From an uncultured Tenacibaculum sp. (GTDB taxonomy: Bacteria > Bacteroidota > Bacteroidia > Flavobacteriales > Flavobacteriaceae), in the NCBI RefSeq assembly GCF_947498805.1, contig NZ_CANMLT010000001.1, positions 372,001-436,000 of the forward strand: a stretch of 64,000 bases of DNA. Reading direction: 5' to 3'. Positions 9,770 to 17,738 of the stretch are shown piece after piece; position 1 is the first letter of the stretch, and the number at the start of each line of letters is the position of its first letter. The position numbers and the translations under genes were made by a program. The notes under the pieces were generated by a model. That model had not been told where the DNA came from. It did no database searches and worked only from the letters and a program-made list of their open reading frames with translations.

Positions 9770-9965
9770 TTGCAGTGAACACAGATACATTTGATGTATC
9801 AAAATAGTACTAGGTGCGCATTATAGTGTTTTGATGTGGATTGTGAATTTAAAATCACAACCAAAAGAAAAAGTATTAATTAAGAGATTTTAAAAAATGA
9901 AAAATTTACAGAACTATAGTGTTCAGGAATTGAGTGCTAAAGAAATTAAAGAAACAGAGGGAGGA
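9732..9965 (+). repeat. Direct repeat copy 1: promoter region plus peptide leader
   Basis: A 234-bp block repeated at 10751-10986 with only scattered differences. It covers the end of the HTH gene, the TTGCA direct repeat, a GATACAT palindrome, and the full 23-codon leader of the first peptide. The peptide cores that follow are unrelated, so regulation and export leader were copied as a unit. Confidence 0.9.
9759..9800 (+). promoter_or_regulatory. TTGCA direct repeat and GATACAT palindrome, copy 1
   Basis: TTGCA occurs at 9759 and 9770, 11 bp apart (about one helical turn), followed by GTGAAC. A perfect 7-bp palindrome GATACAT-TTG-ATGTATC lies at 9784-9800. Both recur upstream of the second peptide, and the TTGCA pair recurs upstream of the exporter gene. 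Operator function is inferred. Confidence 0.5.
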
Positions 9966-10106
9966 GGAGAATGGTATTCAGGAGGATGCTCTAATGGAGG
10001 TGGTACGCAATGGCAAGGACCTTTAAATTGTGTGGAGAGATATGATCCTACGCATGATATGATGGAATTAGAATTTCCTATATGGACTTTTGGGGTTGAT
10101 TATTAA
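9897..10106 (+). CDS. Double-glycine leader peptide 1 (bacteriocin-like precursor)
   Basis: A 69-residue precursor. Its leader MKNLQNYSVQELSAKEI continues to ETEGG at residues 19-23, the cleavage signal read by C39 peptidases. The predicted core (residues 24-69) is Gly- and aromatic-rich with two Cys (GCSNGGGTQW, LNCVERYD) that could form one disulfide. It lies behind the first TTGCA/palindrome block and ahead of a CPBP protease gene. Export and cleavage by the exporter at 13.6 kb are inferred from leader type and linkage. Activity as a bacteriocin or signal is not shown. Confidence 0.85.
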   Translation: MKNLQNYSVQELSAKEIKETEGGGEWYSGGCSNGGGTQWQGPLNCVERYDPTHDMMELEFPIWTFGVDY

Positions 10107-10121
10107 CTGATTTAATGAAAA

Positions 10122-10763
10122 TTGAATTACTTAAAAGATTTTTGTAATTTTCTTATCAACCCAAGAGGGTGTGTGAAGATAACTAAAGCATATAAACTGT
10201 TCTTTAGTTATCTTTTTTTATTTAGCGTATTGTATTTTGGGTTATCATATTTTAATGGATGGTTTTTTGAGGGAACTGATGTTTTTGTAAGGACTAAAAA
10301 GTTTAGCTCTCCCATTAGTTGTTTTGTTTTTTTTAGGGTATTAGTAATAACTCCACTAATAGAGGAAGTTATGTTTCGATTAATATTTAAACCCAAGAAG
10401 ATTTATTTCATAATATTTTTATTGATTTGGGGATGCATATGCTTCAGCATAAACATGTTTTTTGGATTCATTATTTTTTCTTTATTAGTATTGCTAGTAA
10501 CTTATTATAAAAAGCTTAAAAAGATATTTTTTAAAAACTTCAATGTGCTCGTTTACGTGAGTTCTATTTTGTTTGGGACAATGCATCTAATGAACTATAA
10601 TTTTAAATGGACGATAATCAATGTTCTATTAATTCCTGTCTTTTTTCTACCAATAAGTTTTGCTGGTATATGTTTGGTGTTTGTACGTATGAAGTTTGGT
10701 TTTTTCTATACAGTAATTGTACATTCTTTTATTAACCTGATTCCTCTATTGTTATTTTTTTAA
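10122..10763 (+). CDS. CPBP-family intramembrane protease 1
   Basis: A 213-residue membrane protein with a TTG start and about six hydrophobic segments. CPBP (Abi/Rce1-like) motifs are present: EEVMFRL near residue 86 (catalytic Glu pair and Arg), GTMHL near 151 (His), and a late HSFINL. In bacteriocin loci such proteins often act as self-immunity or peptide-maturation factors; which applies here is unknown. Its last codons run into the second copy of the 235-bp repeat. The N-terminus (YLKDFCNFLINPRG) resembles that of the CPBP protein at 12849, so the two are paralogues. Confidence 0.8.
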   Translation: MNYLKDFCNFLINPRGCVKITKAYKLFFSYLFLFSVLYFGLSYFNGWFFEGTDVFVRTKKFSSPISCFVFFRVLVITPLIEEVMFRLIFKPKKIYFIIFLLIWGCICFSINMFFGFIIFSLLVLLVTYYKKLKKIFFKNFNVLVYVSSILFGTMHLMNYNFKWTIINVLLIPVFFLPISFAGICLVFVRMKFGFFYTVIVHSFINLIPLLLFF

Positions 10764-10986
10764 AGGAAGTTTATTCGTTGCAAGTTAATTGCAGTGAACC
10801 CAGATACATTTGATGTATCAAAATAGTACTAGGCGCGCATTATAGTGTTTTGATGTGGATTGTGAGTTTAAAAAGCACAACCAAAAGAAAAAGTGTTAAT
10901 TAAAAATTTTAAAAAAAATGAAAAATTTACAAAACTATGGTGTTCAGGAATTGAGTGCTAAAGAAATTAAAGAAACAGAAGGAGGG
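10751..10986 (+). repeat. Direct repeat copy 2: promoter region plus peptide leader
   Basis: The second copy of the block at 9732-9965. It starts in the last codons of CPBP protease 1 and ends at the GG of the second peptide leader. Confidence 0.9.
10778..10819 (+). promoter_or_regulatory. TTGCA direct repeat and GATACAT palindrome, copy 2
   Basis: TTGCA at 10778 and 10789 (again 11 bp apart) and the palindrome GATACAT-TTG-ATGTATC at 10803-10819, about 100-140 bp ahead of the second peptide start. Same arrangement as copy 1. Confidence 0.5.
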
Positions 10987-11100
10987 TTTTTGAGTTTTGT
11001 TATAGCAGCTGGAGTTGGTTTGTTTGCTATGGGGATCCATGATGCAATTGATCATCCTCAAGCATTTGTTGATGGTTTTTTAGGAAAGAGATCTAGGTAA
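10918..11100 (+). CDS. Double-glycine leader peptide 2 (bacteriocin-like precursor)
   Basis: A 60-residue precursor with almost the same 23-residue leader as peptide 1, ending ETEGG. The core (FLSFVIAAGVGLFAMGI onwards, 37 residues) is Cys-free, hydrophobic, with a small-residue-rich helix and a basic end (GKRSR). This is the look of an unmodified class II, membrane-active bacteriocin. A third leader peptide follows 34 nt downstream and is probably on the same transcript. Confidence 0.85.
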   Translation: MKNLQNYGVQELSAKEIKETEGGFLSFVIAAGVGLFAMGIHDAIDHPQAFVDGFLGKRSR

Positions 11101-11134
11101 AAGGGTAGAGTTTTAAAAATATAAAATGTAAAAT

Positions 11135-11320
11135 ATGAAATTAGACAATTATAATGTTCAAAATTTAGATTCAAAGGATTTAATTAGAATTTCAGGAGGA
11201 GGAGAGAGTTATGCAGCTTTTTTTGGTAATTTCTTGAGAAGAGTAATATTAGTAAGTTCAGGTTGGGGAGTGCCACTTGAATTAGCGATTGAAACACATC
11301 AGGCAGGATCAGGAAATTAA
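11135..11320 (+). CDS. Double-glycine leader peptide 3
   Basis: A 61-residue precursor with a divergent leader (MKLDNYNVQNLDSKDLIRIS then GGG at residues 22-24). The core has hydrophobic and small residues (AAFFGNFLRRVILVSSGWG) and no Cys. It lacks its own copy of the promoter block, so co-transcription with peptide 2 is likely. The two may form a two-peptide bacteriocin; this is inference from adjacency and similar amphiphilic character. Confidence 0.75.
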   Translation: MKLDNYNVQNLDSKDLIRISGGGESYAAFFGNFLRRVILVSSGWGVPLELAIETHQAGSGN

Positions 11321-11426
11321 TTTATAAAGTTTAAATTACAATCAATAAGGGTTTCAGGTAAAAGGAATCCTTATTTTTAAAAAACATTTTTTTCTAGATT
11401 ATCGTTAAAATAGTAAATAGAAATTT

Positions 11427-11771
11427 ATGAAATTATCAAAAAGGTTAGTTTTATTGGTACTCCTTCTTTTAGTTTACATTGGACTACATTTATTTGGAAA
11501 TGAAAAAGTGTTCTTAGCTTCTGATATTGTTTGGGTAGGGTTTGTTTATCTTGTATATAGGTTTTTAGGAGCAAGACCAAAGATTTCTTTAATCTTCACA
11601 TTTTTTCTTACAATTTTTATGGAAACACCTAACTATTTTGAACAAAGAGAGGTAATCAATCAAGAAAGTTTGATGCTTTTATGTGTTCTTATTTTAGCTA
11701 CAATTTTTATTTTTTACGTTGACCGCTATTTTTTAGGAGATAGTGATTTACATTTATTATCAAGGATATAG
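11427..11771 (+). CDS. Small membrane protein of bacteriocin cluster
   Basis: A 114-residue protein with about four hydrophobic segments (near residues 7-23, 31-46, 53-67, 82-100) and the charged linker NYFEQREVINQES between the third and fourth. No family was recognised. It sits directly after peptide 3, the usual place for an immunity gene, but that role is only a guess from position. Confidence 0.6.
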   Translation: MKLSKRLVLLVLLLLVYIGLHLFGNEKVFLASDIVWVGFVYLVYRFLGARPKISLIFTFFLTIFMETPNYFEQREVINQESLMLLCVLILATIFIFYVDRYFLGDSDLHLLSRI

Positions 11772-11944
11772 ACATAGTTTAGTTTCTGGAAAGGCATAAT
11801 CATTTAAAAGACTATGGGACTATAAGTGTTTTTACAATACCTAACTTATGATGTATTTTAAAGATTGATTTTAGGAGTTTATTGGCTAACTATTTCATAG
11901 TTTATGATTTACTAAAGTATTAATAGTCCTTTTAATATAAAAAA

Positions 11945-12696
11945 ATGAAAGTAAAATTTCCTCACACTATAATACAAGCTGTTTTTATTACTTTGTTTTT
12001 CTTTATTGTTTCTGGTTTTTTAGGTTTTATTCTAAAAGAAATAGCACAAGTAAAGACGAATAATAGTCTTTGGATGTTATGTTCATATACCGTTTCATGT
12101 ATTGCAACATGTGTTTTGGTGTATCAGATAAATGGAGGTTCTTTAATAGAAGTTAAGTTAAGATTGAATAATGGGTTAAATGTCGTTTATTATACTCTTT
12201 TTGCATGTTGTTTTTTTACATCCTTTTTGCTTCCAGTAGTTAAACTCATGAGTTCAAAAAAGTTGAATTCTCTTTTTTATCGGATAGTGTTTATTGGTTA
12301 GGAGCATTGTTTTTTGGACCGATTATAGAGGAAGTAATTTTTAGAGGAATAATATTGAAAGGATTATTGACTCATAACGATTCGCGAAAATCCATTATGA
12401 TTTCTTCTTTTCTTTTTGCCGTAATTCATGTTAATCTTACCCAAATACTTGTGGCTTTCATAATGGGTTTGTTTTTAGGTAATATTTACTGCAAAACAAG
12501 ATCTTTACTTTATACTGTTTTTATTCATATAGTTTTAAATATTGTTATTAGTATTTTCTCTTATGTAAACTTTAAATATGGAAGTAATTCTATCTTGGAG
12601 GTATATGGTTGGTACACAGAAATAATACTTATATTCTCATCAGTTATTTTTGTATTTCTTTATGCTGTTTTAAAAAAACGAAATCTATTTTCTTAA
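11945..12696 (+). pseudogene. CPBP-family intramembrane protease 2, frameshifted
   Basis: Two reading frames together give one CPBP protein of about 250 residues. The first (11945-12301) has the N-terminal membrane segments. The second (12307-12696) carries GPIIEEVIFRG, FAVIHVN and a C-terminal HIVLNI motif. Within the T6 run at 12273-12278, adding one T joins the frames and yields FLSDSVYWLGALFFGPIIEE, a normal CPBP approach to the catalytic Glu pair. So the gene has lost one T relative to an intact form, or switches phase, or the base call is wrong. The second half alone lacks the N-terminal helices. Confidence 0.75.
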
Positions 12697-12707
12697 ACGT
12701 TTGAATT

Positions 12708-12827
12708 ATGAAAAATAGTAATAACCAAAAATACTATATCGTTATAGGACTTCTTTTTTTAATAATGATGCTCTTTCGATTTGCATTTGAAAAGGGTCAG
12801 TTATTGGGAGAGTTATTAGCGAAATAA
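12708..12827 (+). CDS. 39-residue single-span membrane peptide
   Basis: MKNSNNQKYY starts a short protein with one hydrophobic helix (about residues 11-25) and a charged tail (FEKGQLLGELLAK). It has an ATG start, ends 21 nt before the TTG of CPBP protease 3, and has no leader-type GG. No family was recognised. Tiny single-span proteins in such clusters can be immunity factors; nothing here proves that. Confidence 0.5.
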   Translation: MKNSNNQKYYIVIGLLFLIMMLFRFAFEKGQLLGELLAK

Positions 12828-12848
12828 ACCTTATTTTATTTTTTTGAT

Positions 12849-13532
12849 TTGCTTAAAGAACTACTCGATTTTTTACTTAAGCCAAAACCTAGTCAGGTAT
12901 CTTTAAATATAGAAAAGAAGCTAAAAAATATATTAAAAGTATATGTATACTACTTTATATTTCTCCTTATAGTAATGGGAACTTGTTTTTATGTTTTGGA
13001 TATTCAGGAACAAAATTTGGTGGCGGAAAAAATAAAAAAATGGAGTGTTTTAAAAACCTTGGTTTATGGCGTTGTAATGGTACCATTACTTGAAGAGTTA
13101 ATGTTTAGGCTACCAATGATCTATCAAAAGAAGAACTTTGTAATAGCTGTTTTTATAGGGACTTTTTTCTTTTTTTCTGCTATTTTATTCAATCAGGGAC
13201 TTTTAGATTTTTCTAAAAATACTTTTGAAAGATTACTTTTATCGGCTTTTGTTACAAGCCTTTTTTATTGTTTTATTAGGGTTAATAATGAAAAAACAAG
13301 GCTCTTTTGGAAGAATAACTTTTCCATAATATTTTATTTTCTCACCTTGTTATTTGCCTTACTGCACGTTTTTAATATTGTAGAAATTAAAAACGCATAT
13401 TTAATTCCAATTTTAATATTACCTCAATTATCTAGTGGATTACTAATTGGTTTCTTTAGAGTAAAATATGGCTTCATTTATGGAGTTATTTTTCATTGCT
13501 TAAATAATTTTGTTTCAATGATTCTTTTTTAA
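12849..13532 (+). CDS. CPBP-family intramembrane protease 3
   Basis: A 227-residue membrane protein with a TTG start and six or more hydrophobic segments. The CPBP motifs are PLLEELMFRLP near residue 80, FALLHVF near 173, and a late FHCLNNF. The N-terminus (LLKELLDFLLKPKPSQ) aligns with the start of CPBP protease 1, which supports the TTG start. It immediately precedes the TTGCA repeat and the exporter gene. Probable roles are immunity or peptide processing. Confidence 0.8.
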   Translation: MLKELLDFLLKPKPSQVSLNIEKKLKNILKVYVYYFIFLLIVMGTCFYVLDIQEQNLVAEKIKKWSVLKTLVYGVVMVPLLEELMFRLPMIYQKKNFVIAVFIGTFFFFSAILFNQGLLDFSKNTFERLLLSAFVTSLFYCFIRVNNEKTRLFWKNNFSIIFYFLTLLFALLHVFNIVEIKNAYLIPILILPQLSSGLLIGFFRVKYGFIYGVIFHCLNNFVSMILF

Positions 13533-13555
13533 GAATTATGTAATTGGTTGCTTCC

Positions 13556-13577
13556 TTGCAATAAAATTGCAGTTAAC
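13556..13577 (+). promoter_or_regulatory. TTGCA direct repeat upstream of exporter gene
   Basis: TTGCA at 13556 and 13567, 11 bp apart, followed by GTTAAC, matches the motif before peptides 1 and 2. It lies 56 bp ahead of the exporter start, suggesting shared control of peptides and exporter. Confidence 0.5.
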
Positions 13578-13611
13578 CTGTCTTTCTTTGTTATTCCAAA
13601 AGTGAAGAGGA

Positions 13612-15768
13612 ATGACAAAAATTAGTATCAGACAACACGATGTTACCGATTGCGGAGCAGCCTGTTTAGCTTCTATTGCTGCGCATTATAATTTGCAAAT
13701 TCCAATAGCACGGATACGTCAATATGCAGGTACAGATAAAAAAGGAACCAATGTTTTAGGGGTAATTGAAGCAGCTGAAAAATTAGGTTTTCAAGCTAAA
13801 GGTGTACGCGGAGAATTAGATAGCCTATTCAAAATACCTAAACCAGCAATAGCACATGTAATTGTAAGAGGTCAATTACAACATTATGTAGTTATTTATG
13901 AAGTAACGAAACAGCATGTTAAAATTATGGACCCAGGAGATGGAAAAATCCATAAAAAAACACATGAAGTATTTTTAAAAGAATGGACAGGAGTTTTAGT
14001 ATTGTTATTACCAAAAGAAGAGTTTGCTATAGGGAATGAAAAAGTGTCTGTTTTAAAACGTTTTTGGTTTTTATTGAAACCGCATAAGTTCATTTTATTG
14101 CAAGCATTTATTGGAGCAATTGTGTATACTTTACTTGGTTTTTCAACTTCTATATATATCCAAAAAATAACAGACCATGTTTTAGTAGGGGGTAATACTA
14201 AATTGCTGAATTTGTTAAGTATAGTTATGCTAATACTTCTAGCGTTTCAAATTATAATAGGAGTATTTAAGGATGTTTTTTTAATAAAAACAGGGCAGCA
14301 AATAGATGCTCGTTTAATCTTAGGGTACTATAAACATTTACTAAAATTACCTCAACAATTTTTTGATACTATGCGTGTGGGAGAAATCATTTCTCGTATT
14401 AGTGATGCTGTAAAAATAAGAACATTTATTAATGAGGTTTCTTTAAGTCTTACGGTAAACATATTAATACTAGTTTTCTCTTTTGGGTTAATGTTTATGT
14501 ATTATTGGAAGTTGGCGTTAATAATGCTTTTGGTTATTCCTTTATACTTGATATTGTATGTTATTGTTAACAAGTTAAATAAAAAGACGGAACGTAAAAT
14601 AATGGAAGGTTCAGCAGATCTAGAAAGTCAGCTTGTAGAATCATTAAATGCTGTAGGTACCATAAAACGATTTGGTTTAGAAAGTTTTGCTAATATTAAA
14701 ACAGAAACTGGGTTTGTAAAATTATTACAAATAGGGTACAAATCTGCCTTAAATTCGGTGTTTTCAAGTACTTCAACTACTTTTGTAGCACAGTTGTTTA
14801 CAATAATTTTATTATGGAGTGGTTCTTATTTTGTAATAGAAAGGCAAATTACAGCGGGAGAGTTGATGTCTTTTTATGCCATTATAGGTTATTTTATGAA
14901 CCCGGTAGCAAGTTTGATTGGAGCTAATAAGCAAATTCAAAGCGCTTTAATAGCTGCGGATCGATTGTTTGAAATAATGGATTTAGAGAGGGAAGAAAAA
15001 GATGAAAAAGTAATTTTAAGAAAAGAAAAAATAGCGGATATAAGGTTTAAAAATGTCACTTTTAGATATGGTACCAGAGTACAGGTTTTTACCGATTTTA
15101 ATTTAAAAATTAAAAAAGGAAATATTACAGCTATTGTAGGAGAAAGTGGCTCTGGAAAGTCGACGTTAATTTCTTTATTGCAAAATTTATATCCCTTACA
15201 AAAAGGGCAAGTCACTATTGGAGAATTAGATTTAAAGTACATTCAATTAGAAAGTTTACGAGAACAGGTAAGTGTTGTACCTCAAAAAATAGATTTATTT
15301 GCAGGAAATGTAATTGATAATATTGCTGTTGGCGATTTTAATCCAGATATGGAATTGATTATTGATATATGTAAATCTATGGGAATTTTGGAGTTTATTG
15401 AAACGCTACCTAATGGTTTTGATACTTATTTTGGAGAAAATGGAGCAACACTTTCTGGTGGGCAAAAACAACGAATTGCGATTGCAAGAGCGTTATATAA
15501 AAAGCCAGAAGTTTTAGTTTTAGATGAGGCAACTTCTTCATTAGATTCTAATTCTGAGAACTATATTCAAAAAGCTGTAGAAAGATTACGTAGAGAAAAT
15601 AAAACTATCATTATTATTGCGCACCGATTAAGTACAGTTGTAAATGCCGATGAAATTGTGGTTTTACAAAAAGGAAAGGTTTTAGAACAGGGAAATCATA
15701 AAGAACTATATAGTTCTAAAAGAAATTATTATAATTTATGGAAACAACAGATGCCAAATCTTGAATAA
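13612..15768 (+). CDS. Peptidase-containing ABC exporter (C39 peptidase, PCAT)
   Basis: A 718-residue exporter that cleaves double-glycine leaders and pumps the core peptide across the inner membrane. The N-terminal C39 peptidase has its catalytic Cys in HDVTDCGAACLAS (residue 14) and His in QLQHYVVIYEV (about 90), with Asp in IMDPGDG. A six-helix transmembrane domain spans about 155-430. The ATPase domain has Walker A GESGSGKST near 515, signature LSGGQKQR near 620, Walker B VLVLDEATSSLD, and a switch His in IIAHRLST. It is the natural partner of the HlyD adaptor at 8.2 kb. Confidence 0.95.
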   Translation: MTKISIRQHDVTDCGAACLASIAAHYNLQIPIARIRQYAGTDKKGTNVLGVIEAAEKLGFQAKGVRGELDSLFKIPKPAIAHVIVRGQLQHYVVIYEVTKQHVKIMDPGDGKIHKKTHEVFLKEWTGVLVLLLPKEEFAIGNEKVSVLKRFWFLLKPHKFILLQAFIGAIVYTLLGFSTSIYIQKITDHVLVGGNTKLLNLLSIVMLILLAFQIIIGVFKDVFLIKTGQQIDARLILGYYKHLLKLPQQFFDTMRVGEIISRISDAVKIRTFINEVSLSLTVNILILVFSFGLMFMYYWKLALIMLLVIPLYLILYVIVNKLNKKTERKIMEGSADLESQLVESLNAVGTIKRFGLESFANIKTETGFVKLLQIGYKSALNSVFSSTSTTFVAQLFTIILLWSGSYFVIERQITAGELMSFYAIIGYFMNPVASLIGANKQIQSALIAADRLFEIMDLEREEKDEKVILRKEKIADIRFKNVTFRYGTRVQVFTDFNLKIKKGNITAIVGESGSGKSTLISLLQNLYPLQKGQVTIGELDLKYIQLESLREQVSVVPQKIDLFAGNVIDNIAVGDFNPDMELIIDICKSMGILEFIETLPNGFDTYFGENGATLSGGQKQRIAIARALYKKPEVLVLDEATSSLDSNSENYIQKAVERLRRENKTIIIIAHRLSTVVNADEIVVLQKGKVLEQGNHKELYSSKRNYYNLWKQQMPNLE

Positions 15769-15771
15769 AAA

Positions 15772-15794
15772 AAATCCGCTTAACAAGCGGATTT
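15772..15794 (+). terminator. Terminator after the exporter gene
   Basis: A 10-bp perfect stem AAATCCGCTT / AAGCGGATTT with a 3-nt loop lies just after the exporter stop codon. It also lies downstream of the convergent small lipoprotein gene. Confidence 0.7.
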
Positions 15795-15823
15795 ATTGAA
15801 TTTGATTAAGAAAAATCAACGAA

Positions 15824-15982
15824 CTATTCAGCAGTAGCTTCTGCTACTAATACTTCTTGTTGTTGATGTTGCTTTTGTTTGGTTTGTTGGTTCTTAGCTA
15901 AGCCACATGGAGCAGTGCTACCACATGAAGAAAAACCTACTAAACTAACTACACAAATTGCAATAAATACTACTTTTTTCAT
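15824..15982 (-). CDS. Small lipoprotein (52 residues)
   Basis: A short protein with signal peptide MKKVVFIAICVVSLVGFSSC; the lipobox Cys is residue 20. The mature part is about 33 residues and very rich in Gln and Lys (NQQTKQKQHQQQE), with a second Cys in TAPCGLA. It would be anchored in a membrane as a tiny lipoprotein. No function is recognised. It converges on the exporter gene, with the shared terminator hairpin between them. Confidence 0.65.
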   Translation of the reverse strand: MKKVVFIAICVVSLVGFSSCGSTAPCGLAKNQQTKQKQHQQQEVLVAEATAE

Positions 15983-16004
15983 TATCTAAATATTTTAGGA
16001 GTGG

Positions 16005-16865
16005 TCAAATATACAGATTTCTAATTAATTCACCAGAATCTTTCTTCTCATCAATAACGTTAAAGTGAATCATTTTATTTTGTATACGTGTAATTAAGTT
16101 TTTTGTAATTGGTTTTCCATCTGTCCATTCGGTAATAGATAACCATTCTTGTATGTCTTCTAATTGCTGTTCATAACGTTTGGCAAGGGTTTTATCAATG
16201 TTTTCAATTGATTTAAAATCTTCCGTACAATTATTAATGATGTTTAAAACTGTCTTAACTTCTTCTAAATTGTTTTCTAAAACTTCATTTCTTACAGCTA
16301 CCACAAAGCATGGCCATGGAGTAGGGCAGTCACCTAATCGTCTAAAAGTACCATTGTCAACCAAAGGTTTTGTGGTAAAATGTTCCCACATAAAATAGTC
16401 TGCATCACCATTGGTAAGAGCATCAATTCCTCCTTGTAGGTTGCCCACAACTTTGAACTTTAATTTGTCAATATCCCAACCATGATTGTGTGCATTTACA
16501 ATTGCCATTAAGTGTGATCCAGATCCATAACGACTAATAGCTACAGTAGCATGTTCCAAATCGTCAATTGTTTTAAATGACGACTTTGCTCCAACGTGAA
16601 TTCCCCAAATTAATGGACTTTGCACAAAGGTTTGGGTAATCTTTGAAGGATTTCCATTGATAATATCTTTAATAATACCTTCCGTAAGTACAATAGCTAT
16701 ATCAATTTCTCCTTCGCGTAATGATTTACACATGGCACCCGTTCCTCCTGGAAAATCTTTCCAACGAAGATTAATACCTTTCTGTGTATATTCTTTGTTT
16801 TTTAAAGTGATGTACCAAGGGTAATTAAAATGCTCTGGTACACCACCTACTTTTAAGTTAACCAT
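16005..16865 (-). CDS. Periplasmic-binding-protein-like fold without signal peptide
   Basis: A 286-residue protein resembling NMT1/THI5-like or aliphatic-sulfonate-type substrate-binding proteins: GGVPEHFNYPW at the start, GTGAMCKSLREGEIDIAI near residue 41, SRYGSGSHLMA near 110, and WEHFTTKPL near 160. There is no signal peptide or lipobox, so it should be cytoplasmic. It ends an operon, 3 nt downstream of the nucleoside phosphorylase stop. A ligand-binding or enzymatic role beside a purine/pyrimidine phosphorylase is possible but not shown. Confidence 0.75.
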   Translation of the reverse strand: MVNLKVGGVPEHFNYPWYITLKNKEYTQKGINLRWKDFPGGTGAMCKSLREGEIDIAIVLTEGIIKDIINGNPSKITQTFVQSPLIWGIHVGAKSSFKTIDDLEHATVAISRYGSGSHLMAIVNAHNHGWDIDKLKFKVVGNLQGGIDALTNGDADYFMWEHFTTKPLVDNGTFRRLGDCPTPWPCFVVAVRNEVLENNLEEVKTVLNIINNCTEDFKSIENIDKTLAKRYEQQLEDIQEWLSITEWTDGKPITKNLITRIQNKMIHFNVIDEKKDSGELIRNLYI

Positions 16866-16868
16866 AGA

Positions 16869-17738
16869 TTATTCGGTTAATTTATCTAAAGTGTATTTTA
16901 TTAAATCTGCAACCACTTTTCCTGGATCTTCACTAAAAGTTCCGTTGGCTCTGTTAGCAATAAGTGCATTCATTGAAGCAGCATTATGACCTAATAATTT
17001 AGACAGACCATAAATCGCTGAAGTTTCCATTTCTAAATTAGTAACTCTAATTCCATTGTGGTTAAAGCTATCAATTTTCGCATTTAAATCAGCATCTTGT
17101 AAAGCTAGACGTAATACACGTCCCTGTGGTCCGTAAAAACCACCTGCCGTAGCAGTCATTCCTAGATGAACTTTGTTAGAAACTAATTTTTCTTCTAAAG
17201 ATTTTCCGTTGGCAACTACTAGAGGATATGATTTTCGAGCACTCCAATTGGTATGATTGATAAAGGCTTCTTCAACATCTGGATGTGCAATCTCTTCTAC
17301 TTGATAAGATTGTAACATTCCATTTAAATCTATTGAATGAGAGCTTAAAAGAAAACTGTTAACAGGAATATCTGCTTGTAAACTACCTGAAGTTCCTATA
17401 CGAGTAATATTTAATTGGGTATGTTTTTCTTTTGGTTGTCTAGTATCTAAATCAATATTTACCAAAGCATCCAATTCGTTTAAAACAATATCAATATTAT
17501 CAGGACCAATTCCTGTTGAAATAACAGTTAATCGTTTTCCATTATAAGTACCAGTAGTGGTTTTAAATTCTCTTTTTTGAGTGCTAAACTCAATGTTATC
17601 AAAGTGTTGTGTTACTTTGTCTACTCTATATTGATCTCCTACAAAGATGATATCAGTGGAGATGTGTTCTGGTCTTAAATTCAAATGATAAATACTACCA
17701 TCTGGATTTAAGATTAACTCAGAATGTTTTATACTCAT
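16869..17738 (-). CDS. Nucleoside phosphorylase (uridine/purine phosphorylase family)
   Basis: A 289-residue PNP/UDP-phosphorylase family enzyme. The phosphate-binding region is seen in GTGIGPDNID (written STGIGPDNID near residue 74) and RIGTSGSLQ (about 110). The purine/ribose site motif NLEMETSAIYGLSKLLGH lies near 233. The enzyme cleaves a nucleoside to base and ribose-1-phosphate; the base specificity is unclear. It abuts the DUF1835 gene upstream (one base between stop and start) and the binding-protein-like gene downstream. Confidence 0.88.
   Translation of the reverse strand: MSIKHSELILNPDGSIYHLNLRPEHISTDIIFVGDQYRVDKVTQHFDNIEFSTQKREFKTTTGTYNGKRLTVISTGIGPDNIDIVLNELDALVNIDLDTRQPKEKHTQLNITRIGTSGSLQADIPVNSFLLSSHSIDLNGMLQSYQVEEIAHPDVEEAFINHTNWSARKSYPLVVANGKSLEEKLVSNKVHLGMTATAGGFYGPQGRVLRLALQDADLNAKIDSFNHNGIRVTNLEMETSAIYGLSKLLGHNAASMNALIANRANGTFSEDPGKVVADLIKYTLDKLTE

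Noticed and set aside
12273..12279. Programmed -1 frameshift in the CPBP gene
   Set aside because: The T6A run is not in the frame needed for a canonical X-XXY-YYZ slip (zero frame reads CTT TTT TAT), and no stimulatory structure is evident; loss of one T explains it more simply.
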